Shown: positions 1 to 7,194, counted from the first letter of the stretch. The stretch: 12,484 bases of DNA from Hyphomonadaceae bacterium UBA2389 (GCA_002343395.1 DDSN01000026.1:9976-22459); one strand, 5' to 3'. The notes: a model not told the origin generated them from the sequence alone. Numbers and translations are program-made.

Positions 1-80
1 GCCCAACGGCCATTGCCATCCATGATGATGGCGACGTGGCGAGGCGGGGACGCATTGGCGGGGGTTGGGACGGCGACCAT
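1..80 (-). CDS. uppS: Isoprenyl transferase (undecaprenyl diphosphate synthase), N-terminal fragment
   Basis: This is the first 26 complete codons of a gene that runs off the left edge of the window. UppS condenses isopentenyl diphosphate units onto farnesyl diphosphate to make the C55 carrier used for peptidoglycan. The fragment contains HVAIIMDGNGRW at about residues 15-26, the signature of cis-prenyltransferases, with the catalytic aspartate at residue 21. The ATG at 80 is chosen because an in-frame TGA lies a few codons upstream; no convincing Shine-Dalgarno sequence is visible. It follows frr after 79 bases on the same strand, the usual order in alphaproteobacteria, where cdsA and dxr would be expected next outside the window. 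The family is certain from the signature; start choice is good. Confidence 0.93.
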   Translation of the reverse strand, partial: MVAVPTPANASPPRHVAIIMDGNGRW

Positions 81-159
81 GGGGAGGTTGGTTCAAGCTC
101 TGAAGGTGTGGCGAGAATAAAACCCTGAATGCGGCCTTCCCGCCCCTGCCCTTCCAGCC

Positions 160-726
160 TTAGACCTGCATGATCTCCTCTTCCTTATGCCGGAATGCGT
201 CGTCGATCTTCTTGATGTGATCGTCGGTGGCCTTCTGCACGTCGGCGCCGAGCTTCTTGTGCTCATCCTCTGAGATCGCGTGTTCCTTTTCCAGCTTCTT
301 CAAATGGTCCATGGCGTCGCGGCGGATGTTGCGCACCGCCACGCGTTGCTGCTCGGCGTACTTACCAGCGACCTTGGCGAGTTCGGCCCGCCGCTCGCCG
401 GTCAGCGGCGGGATCGGAATACGCAGCGTTTGCCCATCGATAATCGGGTTGAGGCCAAGATTCGCGGAACGGATCGCCTTGTCGACGGCGGACACGACCG
501 ATTTGTCCCAAACCTGAACCGAGATCATCCGTGGTTCGGGGACGGTCACGCCCGCGACTTGATTGAGCGGCGAAACGCCGCCGTAGGCGTCAACCGTAAT
601 CGGATCAAGCAACGCCGGGGAGGCGCGTCCCGTGCGCAAGCCGCCGAACTCATGCTGAAGCGCGGTGAGCGCGCCATCCATGCGGCGCTTGTATTCGTCG
701 AGGGCGAATGGGGGTGATTGAGCCAT
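160..726 (-). CDS. frr: Ribosome recycling factor
   Basis: Encodes 188 residues, close to the usual 185 of the family. RRF works with EF-G to split post-termination ribosomes in the cytoplasm. The product reads as a typical RRF: a helical start, GLRTGRASPALLD near residues 27-39, the ITVDAYGG strand, then PLNQVAGVTVPEPRMI, and a long C-terminal helical arm ending EEEIMQV. The open frame extends 37 codons upstream into pyrH, but the ATG at 726 is preferred because AGGAAG (733-738) sits 6 bases before it and the family begins here. That binding site overlaps the pyrH stop codon; only 10 bases separate the genes, so translation of the two is probably coupled. It is co-transcribed with pyrH and probably uppS. 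Confidence 0.97.
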   Translation of the reverse strand: MAQSPPFALDEYKRRMDGALTALQHEFGGLRTGRASPALLDPITVDAYGGVSPLNQVAGVTVPEPRMISVQVWDKSVVSAVDKAIRSANLGLNPIIDGQTLRIPIPPLTGERRAELAKVAGKYAEQQRVAVRNIRRDAMDHLKKLEKEHAISEDEHKKLGADVQKATDDHIKKIDDAFRHKEEEIMQV

Positions 727-736
727 GGCGATCTTC

Positions 737-1480
737 CTAGTCAGCGATGGTTGTGCAGACGCCGCGCCCAGCCAACACATCGGCCAGCCCGCCGCGCTTG
801 TGGATGGAAAACACGACGATCGGAATGCCGTTGTCACGCATCAGGCTGATGGCGGAAGCGTCCATCACCCTTAGGTCGCGCGCCAGTACTTCGTGGTAGG
901 AGAGCGTCTCGTAGCGCGTCGCGTTGGGATCCTTCTTCGGATCGGCGGTGTAAACGCCGTCGACCTGGGTGCCCTTCAAGAGCGCGTTGCATCCCATCTC
1001 GGCGGCGCGCAAAGCCGCGGCGGTGTCGGTTGTAAAAAACGGATTGCCAGTGCCGGCGGCGAAAATGACGATGCGGCCCTTCTCCATATGCCGGATGGCG
1101 CGGCGGCGGATGTATGGCTCGCACACTGTCACCATGGGGATGGCTGAAAGCACGCGCGCGTAACCGCCTATGGCTTCGATGGCGTTCTGCATGGCGAGCG
1201 CGTTCATCACAGTCGCCAGCATGCCCATGTAATCGGCGCTGGCGCGCTCCATGCCTTTCGCGGCGCCTTGCATGCCGCGGAAGATGTTCCCTCCGCCGAT
1301 CACGAGGCACATCTCGGTCCCCGCCTTGACGGCGTCGAGCACCTCTTGGGCGATGCGCTCGCAGACAGTCTGATCGATGCCGTACTGACCATCGCCCATC
1401 AGCGCCTCGCCTGAGATTTTCAGGAGGACGCGCTTATAGAGGCGCGCGGGCGACGCTTGGTTTTGTTCGGCAAGGCTCAT
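737..1480 (-). CDS. pyrH: UMP kinase
   Basis: Encodes 247 residues. PyrH phosphorylates UMP to UDP with ATP in de novo pyrimidine synthesis and is a hexameric cytoplasmic enzyme of the amino acid kinase fold. Visible motifs are YKRVLLKISGEALMG (residues 15-29, phosphate-binding lysine), VIGGGNIFRG, DYMGMLATVMNALAMQ, GTGNPFFTTDTAAALRA and KGTQVDGVYTADP. The ATG at 1480 lacks a Shine-Dalgarno sequence, and a -10-like box ends only 8 bases upstream, so the mRNA may begin at or next to the start codon (see the promoter entry). Upstream, a terminator separates it from tsf; downstream, frr follows after 10 bases. Function is certain from the motifs; the leaderless reading is inference. Confidence 0.97.
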   Translation of the reverse strand: MSLAEQNQASPARLYKRVLLKISGEALMGDGQYGIDQTVCERIAQEVLDAVKAGTEMCLVIGGGNIFRGMQGAAKGMERASADYMGMLATVMNALAMQNAIEAIGGYARVLSAIPMVTVCEPYIRRRAIRHMEKGRIVIFAAGTGNPFFTTDTAAALRAAEMGCNALLKGTQVDGVYTADPKKDPNATRYETLSYHEVLARDLRVMDASAISLMRDNGIPIVVFSIHKRGGLADVLAGRGVCTTIAD

Positions 1481-1488
1481 GAGCCGAA

Positions 1489-1518
1489 TCTATAGACCAG
1501 GCCCACGGGCTAAGTCAC
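1489..1518 (-). promoter_or_regulatory. Candidate pyrH promoter giving a leaderless transcript
   Basis: On the minus strand GTGACT (1513-1518) and TATAGA (1489-1494) are separated by 18 bases and lie between the tsf terminator and pyrH. The -10-like box ends 8 bases before the pyrH ATG at 1480, so a normal initiation distance puts the transcript start within a base or two of the start codon. The spacer contains a GCCC-GT-GGGC inverted repeat that could be an operator. The boxes are read by eye; no transcript start is known. Confidence 0.5.
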
Positions 1519-1523
1519 GGCGG

Positions 1524-1565
1524 GGAAAAGAAAAGAGCGCGGAAGCCGTTCAGCTCCGCGCTCTT
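1524..1565 (-). terminator. Intrinsic terminator of the rpsB-tsf transcript
   Basis: A perfect 11-base inverted repeat (arms 1533-1543 and 1555-1565, AAGAGCGCGGA and its complement) with an 11-base loop lies 21 bases after the tsf stop. Read in the direction of tsf transcription the hairpin is followed by a T-rich tract, TTCTTTTCCCC, as expected for Rho-independent termination. There is no T tract on the other side, so it acts on minus-strand transcripts. It separates the rpsB-tsf unit from pyrH-frr. Confidence 0.88.
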
Positions 1566-1586
1566 CGCCTTGCTCTTGAGGACAGG

Positions 1587-2525
1587 TCAGTCCTTTTTGG
1601 TCATCGCCGCGACTTCATCGGCGAAATTGTCGACCTTTTTCTCCACACCTTCGCCCACCGCGAAGCGGACGAAACCGGCGATCTTGATCGGCGCGCCCGC
1701 GGTCTTCGCCGCCTCCGCCACCGCCGCCTCGACGGTCTGATCGGGATTCAGCACGAACGCCTGCTTGGTCAGAACCGATTCCTCGAAGAATTTGCGCATG
1801 CGGCCTTCCAGCATCTTGTCGAGCACTTGCTGGGGCTTTCCTTGCGCCTTGGGATCTTCCTTGATCTGTTCAAGCAGAACCGTTTTCTCGCGTTCGACGC
1901 GGTCGGCGGGAATGTCCGTCTCGGCAAGCGCTAGCGGATTCGCCGACGCGATATGCATAGCGATCTTCTTGCCGAAGCTCTCCAGCGCGGCTTTGTCGCC
2001 CGTGGACTCGAGCGCGACCAGAACCGCGATGCGGCCCAAATGGTCGGCGCCGTCCACCTTGGAGTGGACATAAGCCGCGATGGCCCCGTTCTGCACCGAA
2101 AGCTTCGCCGAGCGCCGTAGCGTGATGTTCTCGCCGATCGTCGCGATCAGTTGCGTCACGGCTTCGGAGACTTTCTGGCCTTCGTGGGCGGCGTTGAGCA
2201 GCGCGTCGTGGCCATCGGCGCTGAGCGCGATCTTCGCGAAGGCGCCCGCGGCCTTCTGGAAGTCGGCGTTGCGGGCGACGAAGTCCGTCTCGGAGTTAAG
2301 TTCGATCACCGAGCCATGGTCGACGCCAAGCGCGATCGCCACCACGCCTTCGGCGGCGGCGCGGTCAGCCTTCTTCGCCGCCTTGGACAAGCCCTTGGCG
2401 CGCAGCCAATCGACGGCCGCTTCGAGATCGCCCTTGGTTTCCTCCAGCGCCTTCTTGCAATCCATCATGCCGACGCCGGTCTTCTCGCGCAGGTCCTTGA
2501 CCAGCGCAGCGGTGATTTCCGCCAT
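1587..2525 (-). CDS. tsf: Translation elongation factor Ts
   Basis: Encodes 312 residues. EF-Ts is the nucleotide exchange factor that reloads EF-Tu with GTP. The start MAEITAALVKDLREKTG with VGMMDCKKAL soon after is the N-terminal UBA-like module, and ETDFVARN at about residue 80 is the EF-Tu contact signature. The two-copy core domain follows, ending in a lysine-rich tail. The frame is open to a TTG at 2531, but AAGGAG (2534-2539) is 8 bases from the ATG at 2525 and only 2 from the TTG, so the ATG is chosen. It lies 30 bases after rpsB, co-transcribed with it, and is closed by a strong terminator. Length is as expected for long alphaproteobacterial EF-Ts. Confidence 0.97.
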   Translation of the reverse strand: MAEITAALVKDLREKTGVGMMDCKKALEETKGDLEAAVDWLRAKGLSKAAKKADRAAAEGVVAIALGVDHGSVIELNSETDFVARNADFQKAAGAFAKIALSADGHDALLNAAHEGQKVSEAVTQLIATIGENITLRRSAKLSVQNGAIAAYVHSKVDGADHLGRIAVLVALESTGDKAALESFGKKIAMHIASANPLALAETDIPADRVEREKTVLLEQIKEDPKAQGKPQQVLDKMLEGRMRKFFEESVLTKQAFVLNPDQTVEAAVAEAAKTAGAPIKIAGFVRFAVGEGVEKKVDNFADEVAAMTKKD

Positions 2526-2555
2526 TTTCAATACTCCTTCGCGTTCGTGTTCGCG

Positions 2556-3365
2556 TCAGTAATTAGCGCCGGAGGGCCCATCGATCGGGCTCTCAACCGG
2601 CGTTGGGTCGCGCTCGCGCACCACGGGCTCCACCGGAGGACGCGCCGAGGCGCCAATATCAGCGCCGCCACGCACCTGGTTTTCAGTCAGGCCGTCGAGC
2701 ACGGCGTCGGCGATCAGATCGCAATACAATTGGATCGCGCGCGCGGCGTCGTCGTTGCCGGGGATCGGGAACGTCACTTCGTCGGGGTCGCAGTTGGAAT
2801 CAACCACGGCGACAACCGGGATGCCGAGCTTCCGCGCTTCTTGAATCGCGATCGCTTCCTTGTTGGTGTCCACGACGACCATGAGATCGGGAATGCCGCC
2901 CATGGCGGCGATGCCGCCGAGCGAGCGATCAAGCTTGTCGCGCTCGCGCGTCAGGTTGAGCACTTCCTTCTTGGTGAGGCCGACGGCGCCGCCGTTGGCG
3001 ATGGCGTCGAGTTCGCGCAAGCGCTGAATGGACTTCGAAACGGTTTGCCAGTTCGTCAGCGTGCCGCCGAGCCAGCGCGAGTTGACGAAGTATTGCGCGC
3101 AGCGTTGCGCCGCGGCCTTGATGTGATCCGCTGCCTGGCGTTTCGTACCCACGAACAGGATGCGCCCGCCGCCAGCGGCGACCTCACGCACTTTCAGAAG
3201 CGCCTGGTGCAACAGCGGCACGGTTTGCGAGAGATCGAGGATGTGAATGTTGGACTTCGCGCCGAAGATGTAGCGATCCATCTTCGGGTTCCAACGGTGG
3301 GTCTGGTGACCAAAGTGCGCGCCAGCTTCCAAAAGCTGACGCATGCTGAATTCAGGCAGCGCCAT
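2556..3365 (-). CDS. rpsB: 30S ribosomal protein S2
   Basis: Encodes 269 residues. S2 joins late to the small subunit between head and body and is needed for S1 binding. The sequence has the family landmarks LLEAGAHFGHQTHRWNPKM (residues 11-29), FVGTKRQA, the YFVNSRWLGGTLTNW block and PDLMVVVDTNKEAIAIQEA. The C-terminal extension after about residue 225 is rich in proline, arginine and glycine, as in other alphaproteobacterial S2. The ATG at 3365 has AAGGA (3373-3377) 7 bases upstream. This site can pair with an upstream leader segment, which suggests feedback control of the kind known for rpsB in Escherichia coli, though the structure here is only inferred. A promoter is visible in the hemN-rpsB gap; tsf follows in the same transcript. 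Confidence 0.98.
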   Translation of the reverse strand: MALPEFSMRQLLEAGAHFGHQTHRWNPKMDRYIFGAKSNIHILDLSQTVPLLHQALLKVREVAAGGGRILFVGTKRQAADHIKAAAQRCAQYFVNSRWLGGTLTNWQTVSKSIQRLRELDAIANGGAVGLTKKEVLNLTRERDKLDRSLGGIAAMGGIPDLMVVVDTNKEAIAIQEARKLGIPVVAVVDSNCDPDEVTFPIPGNDDAARAIQLYCDLIADAVLDGLTENQVRGGADIGASARPPVEPVVRERDPTPVESPIDGPSGANY

Positions 3366-3480
3366 GTGACAGTCCTTTTCCGGTTTGCCGCCGCGGGCGT
3401 GACTTTAGGAATTTATTCCCAAGACCGGAAGGAGGAAACGGCCGCTTTTAGACCGCACCGCCCTACCCGCGTGCGAAGTG
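3366..3480 (-). promoter_or_regulatory. rpsB 5' leader with a fold that can hide the ribosome binding site
   Basis: From the predicted start near 3481 the leader is about 115 bases. On the minus strand TCCTTCCGGT (complement of 3424-3433) can pair with ACCGGAAAAGGA (complement of 3373-3384), which includes the Shine-Dalgarno AAGGA, apart from a 2-base bulge. Between the arms lies a small hairpin, GGAAT-AA-ATTCC (complement of 3408-3419). Autoregulation by S2 is known for rpsB leaders in gammaproteobacteria; that this leader does so is inference. Confidence 0.5.
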
Positions 3481-3487
3481 AGCCGGC

Positions 3488-3516
3488 GATATAGGCGCGC
3501 GACGCACGGCAAGCAA
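3488..3516 (-). promoter_or_regulatory. Candidate rpsB promoter
   Basis: On the minus strand TTGCTT (complement of 3511-3516) and TATATC (complement of 3488-3493) have a 17-base spacer. The extended -10 CCTATATC matches seven of eight positions of the Caulobacter-type consensus GCTANAWC as I recall it. It lies about 20 bases beyond the hemN stop and about 120 bases before rpsB, where a ribosomal protein operon promoter is expected. I see no good terminator between hemN and this site, so hemN read-through may add to it. Confidence 0.65.
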
Positions 3517-3535
3517 GCGGTCCGGCGCCGCACAT

Positions 3536-4867
3536 TCACACCGCGCGGGAGTGCCGCGCCGCGCCCACGTCGCGATATGCGTCGAACGCTTGGGCGACGA
3601 GGCGCGCGAACGGCCGCGCCGCGTCGGGGATCACGATGCGCGCGCCTTCGACAACAACCAGCCCGTCTTTCGCCAGCGGGGCGAGTTCGGCGAGCTCCGC
3701 CGCGAAGGCCTCCAGGCCTCCAAAGGATTGGAGATCGAGTTCGAAGTCGCACAACAGCCGCATGATGAGCGCGCGGCGATGGACGTCGTCCGCCGACAGC
3801 GCCTTGCCGCGTTTTGTCGCTAGGCCGCCGCTCATGATCGCCGTGCGCCAAGCGCCGACCTCGGCTTCGTTCTGCGCATAGCCTTGCGGCAGGGTCGAAA
3901 TCGCGGAGGGGCCCAACCCGATCAGCGCATCGGGTTGCGTTTCCACAAACCCCTGGAAGTTGCGCGCGAGACCGCCTTGGCGCGCTGCTATCGCGATGGG
4001 ATCGTCCGGGCGCGCATAATGGTCATAGCCAATGGTGACGTAGCCCGCCGCTTGCAGCGTCTCGCGAAGCGTGTCGGCGAGCTCAAAGCGCGCGGCGGCG
4101 CCCGGCAAGGCGTGTTCGTCCATCAGCTTTTGGCGGGTCTTGAACCACGGCACATGCGCGTAACCAAACACGGAGAAGCGCGCGGGGCTCAGGCTCGCGG
4201 CGCGTTCCGCTGTCTCGCGCACACTGTCGCGCGTTTGGTGCGGCAGGCCGTACATCAGATCGAACGAAAGCGCCTCTATGCCCGCCTCACGCAGCATGTC
4301 GACAGCATGTCTCACCGTTTCGAACGGCTGGATGCGGCCAATGCCTTGTTGAACGCGCTCGTCCAGGTCCTGAACGCCCAGCGACACGCGGTTGACGCCT
4401 GCCGCCGCGAAGGCTTCGGCATGAGCTTCGGTGAGAATGCGCGGATCGATCTCCACCGCGTGGCGCTCAAGCGAGAAGAGGTCGAAACGCTGATCCAGAT
4501 GGTCGGCGATCGCCGCGAAGCGCGCGGGCGATAGAATATTAGGCGTGCCGCCGCCCCAGTGGATTTCGGTGACGCGGCGCGCCGCCGCCGCGTCCGCGAC
4601 GCGGTCGATCTCAACCAGCAGCGCCTCGACAAATTCCGCGATCGGCTCGTCGCGCTTGGCGGCGAAGGCGTGGCATCCGCAATACCAGCACATCTGTTTG
4701 CAGTACGGCGTATGCAGATAGAGCGAGAGCGATGCATCGCCTGGCAACTCGCCGAGCCAACGCGCGAAAACAGCGCCGTCCACGGCAGTGTCGAAATGCG
4801 GCGCCGTCGGATAGCTCGTGTAGCGCGGCGCGCTCTGCTCGGCGAACTTGAGGAGCTTAGGGTCCAT
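3536..4867 (-). CDS. hemN: Oxygen-independent coproporphyrinogen III dehydrogenase (radical SAM)
   Basis: Encodes 443 residues. HemN oxidatively decarboxylates coproporphyrinogen III to protoporphyrinogen IX without oxygen, in cytoplasmic haem synthesis. Features seen are PRYTSYPTAP at residues 14-23, the HemN-type cluster motif CKQMCWYCGC with cysteines 56, 60, 63 and 65, WGGGTPN, the RVSLGVQDLDERVQ segment, DLMYGLPHQT, and the C-terminal HemN domain (YTIGYDHYARPDD-like segment, GLGPSAIS, RALIMRLLCDFEL). The fourth cysteine and C-terminal domain favour true HemN over HemW, which is shorter. The start is the ATG at 4867; a TTG at 4885 in the same frame has GAGG 8 bases ahead and is a real alternative. 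It is the last gene of the comF operon, 52 bases after the DUF1178 gene, and ends just before the rpsB promoter. Confidence 0.95.
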   Translation of the reverse strand: MDPKLLKFAEQSAPRYTSYPTAPHFDTAVDGAVFARWLGELPGDASLSLYLHTPYCKQMCWYCGCHAFAAKRDEPIAEFVEALLVEIDRVADAAAARRVTEIHWGGGTPNILSPARFAAIADHLDQRFDLFSLERHAVEIDPRILTEAHAEAFAAAGVNRVSLGVQDLDERVQQGIGRIQPFETVRHAVDMLREAGIEALSFDLMYGLPHQTRDSVRETAERAASLSPARFSVFGYAHVPWFKTRQKLMDEHALPGAAARFELADTLRETLQAAGYVTIGYDHYARPDDPIAIAARQGGLARNFQGFVETQPDALIGLGPSAISTLPQGYAQNEAEVGAWRTAIMSGGLATKRGKALSADDVHRRALIMRLLCDFELDLQSFGGLEAFAAELAELAPLAKDGLVVVEGARIVIPDAARPFARLVAQAFDAYRDVGAARHSRAV

Positions 4868-4919
4868 GCGCCCAAGCGGCCTCAATTCGCGGGCCTCGCA
4901 TTGATCGAGAGCAATTCGC

Positions 4920-5345
4920 TCAGTTCAGGGCCTTGGGCGTTTGCGGAGAAAGTTCAGGCGGCAACGGCGACGCCGCAATGCCTTCATCGGCCAATTCGCG
5001 CGCTTCCTGCGGGGTTGCTTCGCCCCAGATCGCGCGTTCCTCGCTCTCGCCTGTGTGAATCTTGCGCGCTTCCGCGGCGAATTTGTCGCCTACATAGTCG
5101 AAATTGTCTCTGATGTGCTCGCGCACCTTCGCGGCCATGGCCATGGCGACAGCGCGTTCGGCGCGCGCTTGTTTGGCTCGGCCTGTCACGACGGCCGGCG
5201 CCATGGGCGCCTTTTCGACATGGGTGGAGCCGCAGTGGGGGCACGCAACCAGCCCGGTCGCCGCCTGCTTGTCGTAGTCGGCGATGGAGCCGAACCAGGC
5301 TTCGAATTCATCGCCATTGGCGCAGCGGAGATCATAGCGGATCAT
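4920..5345 (-). CDS. DUF1178 family protein with a zinc-ribbon-like N-terminus
   Basis: Encodes 141 residues of unknown function. It opens MIRYDLRCANGDEFEAWFGS and has CPHCGS at 35-40 followed by VEKAPMAP, the pattern of DUF1178 proteins. Cysteines 8, 35 and 38 could bind a metal; members I remember usually have histidine where this one has Asp12 (CxxGH), so a fourth ligand is not obvious. The middle (about 55-100) is an alanine- and charge-rich helical stretch, then a segment with HTGESEERAIWGEAT, also typical. The ATG overlaps the stop of the upstream amidase gene as ATGA, so the two are probably translationally coupled. The gene commonly follows this amidase in alphaproteobacteria, which hints at a linked role, but none is established. 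Confidence 0.9.
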   Translation of the reverse strand: MIRYDLRCANGDEFEAWFGSIADYDKQAATGLVACPHCGSTHVEKAPMAPAVVTGRAKQARAERAVAMAMAAKVREHIRDNFDYVGDKFAAEARKIHTGESEERAIWGEATPQEARELADEGIAASPLPPELSPQTPKALN

Positions 5346-6169
5346 GGCGCGCGAAACTCCCGCCCGCCGAGCCAGGCCGGTATCTTGGCGCGCGCCGCGC
5401 CCACTTGATCGAGATCGAGGTCGGAAACGATCACGCCCGGTTCATCGTGATCGAGGCGCGCGATCACCTTGCCCCACGGGTCGACGATCATGGAGTGGCC
5501 CCAGGTTGAACGCCCATCTTCGTGGCGCCCGCCTTGGGCCGGCGCCACCACGAACGCGCCTGTTTCAATCGCCCGCGCACGCAATAAGACCTCCCAGTGC
5601 GCCTGACCGGTGGGCACGGTGAAAGCCGATGGCACGGTGATGATATCGGCGCCCGCCTTCGCGTAGGCTGCGTAAAGCGGAGCAAACCGCAGGTCGTAAC
5701 AGATGGACATGCCGATCTTCGTGTTCGCGGGCCCCGCCGCCAGTACGGCCTCGGCGCCGCCCTCCACGGTTTCGCTTTCGCGATAGGTCTCGCCGCCGCC
5801 GAGCGTGACGTCGAAGAGATTGATCTTGTCGTAGCGCGCAGCGATCTTGCCATCCGGCGTGAACAAGAACGAGCGATTGAAGACCTTGCCTTGTCCCGTC
5901 GCGATCGCCGCCGACCCCAGCAAGAGCCAAACGCTGAACTCCTGCGCCAGACGCCCCCACGCCAAGAGCTCCGCATCGCCCTTCTCAGGCCCCGCCGCGG
6001 CGAGTGCGCGCTCGCGGTTTCGATCGAGGCGGTAGGTGTTTTCCGGCGTCGCAATCAGCCGCGCGCCCATGGCGGCGGCTTCACGGACGAAGGGTAAGGC
6101 GTGCGCGCGATTGGCCGCAGGCTCGATCCCGCAGCGAAGCTGAACAGCGGCGACACGCAGCTTTCGCAT
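5342..6169 (-). CDS. Carbon-nitrogen hydrolase, probable deaminated-glutathione amidase
   Basis: Encodes 275 residues of the nitrilase superfamily, Nit1/Nit2-like branch. The Glu-Lys-Cys triad is visible as E43 (TPENTY), K115 (YDKINLFDV) and C157 (SICYDLRF). Close relatives hydrolyse deaminated glutathione, a side product of transaminases, in metabolite repair; assignment to that substrate rests on overall resemblance (RYDKINLFDV, GGETYRES, WEVLLRARAIE, GHSMIVDPWG) and on the glutaredoxin gene directly upstream, and omega-amidase activity on related substrates cannot be excluded. The ATG at 6169 shares one base with the grxC stop (TGATG), and the gene's own stop overlaps the next start, so it sits in a tightly coupled operon. 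It is cytoplasmic, with no signal peptide. Confidence 0.9.
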   Translation of the reverse strand: MRKLRVAAVQLRCGIEPAANRAHALPFVREAAAMGARLIATPENTYRLDRNRERALAAAGPEKGDAELLAWGRLAQEFSVWLLLGSAAIATGQGKVFNRSFLFTPDGKIAARYDKINLFDVTLGGGETYRESETVEGGAEAVLAAGPANTKIGMSICYDLRFAPLYAAYAKAGADIITVPSAFTVPTGQAHWEVLLRARAIETGAFVVAPAQGGRHEDGRSTWGHSMIVDPWGKVIARLDHDEPGVIVSDLDLDQVGAARAKIPAWLGGREFRAP

Positions 6170-6426
6170 CAGGCGCCCTTCAATAGAGGATCAAGACCGC
6201 CGCGCGCGTCGAGATCGTGCAGATCGTCGCAACCGCCGATGTGCGTCTCGCCGATGAATATTTGCGGGAAGGTCCGCCGTCCCGAGCGCGCGATCATCTC
6301 TTCCTTCTTCGCAGGCTCGAAGGTGGCGTCGATCTCGGTCACGCGGGCGCCCTTGCGCTTCAACAGGGAGAGCGCGCGCGTGCAATAGGGGCAAAGCGCG
6401 CGCGTATAGACCAGCACATCCGGCAT
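6169..6426 (-). CDS. grxC: Glutaredoxin 3
   Basis: Encodes 85 residues, the normal size of a monomeric dithiol glutaredoxin. It reduces protein disulfides and mixed glutathione disulfides using glutathione. The redox motif CPYC is at 12-15, preceded by VLVYTRA; RTFPQIFIG carries the cis-proline and HIGGCDDL is the glutathione-binding GG-CDD motif. The ATG at 6426 is chosen because MPDVLVYTRA fits the family. AAGGAGG overlaps the comF stop and lies 12 bases from this ATG, a little long; a TTG at 6435 is only 3 bases from it. It follows comF by 18 bases and overlaps the downstream amidase start by one base. Confidence 0.94.
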   Translation of the reverse strand: MPDVLVYTRALCPYCTRALSLLKRKGARVTEIDATFEPAKKEEMIARSGRRTFPQIFIGETHIGGCDDLHDLDARGGLDPLLKGA

Positions 6427-6444
6427 GCGACTCAAGTTCCTCCT

Positions 6445-7194
6445 TCACGCCACAATATCGGCGGGCCGGACCACGCGCGCTAGGGTCAAGCCATGCACTT
6501 CCGCAGCCCCCGCTTTACGCAATGCACGGGCGCACGCCTCCAGAGTCGCGCCAGTGGTGAAAACGTCATCGACGACAACGACGATTTTGCCCTTGCAGCG
6601 GGCCGAAGCTCGGATCGCGCCGCCAACGTTTCGCCGCCGTTCCGACGCTGAAAGCCCGGCCTGGCTCTTGCGCCGCTTGAAGCGCGTCAGCGCTCCGGGC
6701 TTCCAAGGCTTGCCACAGCTCTCGGACAAGGCCTGCGCCAACCACGCCGCCTGGTTGAAGGAACGCACGGCTAGGCGCGTCCAGTGCATCGGGGTTGGCG
6801 CTATGAAGTCAGCGCGCTCCAGCATGGGCGCCGCCGCCGCGACCATCCAACGGGCGAACACCGGCAAACCGTCGCGCCGCCCTCCTCGCTTGAGATCGAG
6901 AATCAGGCGCCGCGCGTGATCGTCGTAGGCGAGCGCCGCGCGTGCGGTGTCATATACGGGCTTCGCTCCGGCGCACGCGCCGCAAACGGCTTCGGGATCG
7001 CCGTTCTCCGGAAGCGGAAAACCGCAGCATGCGCATACGGGCGCGCTCAGAAAATGCAGTTCGGCCCAGAGCGCGGGTTCGATCACGCCGGGGCGATCGA
7101 CAAAGGCGTCGGACAAAAGCGAGCGTGGGGGCCATATGAGATCGGAAAGCTTTGACAGCGCGCCACGCTTTCGTATCTGGGCGCTCGCCCTCAT
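6445..7194 (-). CDS. comF: ComF family phosphoribosyltransferase-like protein
   Basis: Encodes 249 residues from the ATG at 7194. An N-terminal cysteine cluster (C54, C57, C71, C74) is the presumed zinc site of the double-zinc-ribbon part, and the C-terminal phosphoribosyltransferase domain carries KIVVVVDDVFTTGATLEA (about 203-220), the PRPP-binding loop. ComF is required for DNA uptake in some naturally competent bacteria, but most carriers are not known to be competent and the biochemical role is unclear. Start choice is uncertain: another ATG lies at 7206 and overlaps the divergent gene's start in the palindrome CATG; neither has a strong Shine-Dalgarno sequence. It heads the operon comF-grxC-amidase-DUF1178-hemN. 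Its promoter must lie inside the divergent coding sequence if that gene is correctly started. Confidence 0.9.
   Translation of the reverse strand: MRASAQIRKRGALSKLSDLIWPPRSLLSDAFVDRPGVIEPALWAELHFLSAPVCACCGFPLPENGDPEAVCGACAGAKPVYDTARAALAYDDHARRLILDLKRGGRRDGLPVFARWMVAAAAPMLERADFIAPTPMHWTRLAVRSFNQAAWLAQALSESCGKPWKPGALTRFKRRKSQAGLSASERRRNVGGAIRASARCKGKIVVVVDDVFTTGATLEACARALRKAGAAEVHGLTLARVVRPADIVA

Noticed and set aside
2151..3494. A 447-codon plus-strand open frame opposite rpsB and tsf
   Set aside because: It is antisense to two clearly recognised genes, has no family character in its translation, and open antisense frames are common in GC-rich DNA.
3539..3600. GC-rich inverted repeats near the hemN end as a terminator
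   Set aside because: The stems are short, lie partly in coding sequence and have no T tract in the minus direction.
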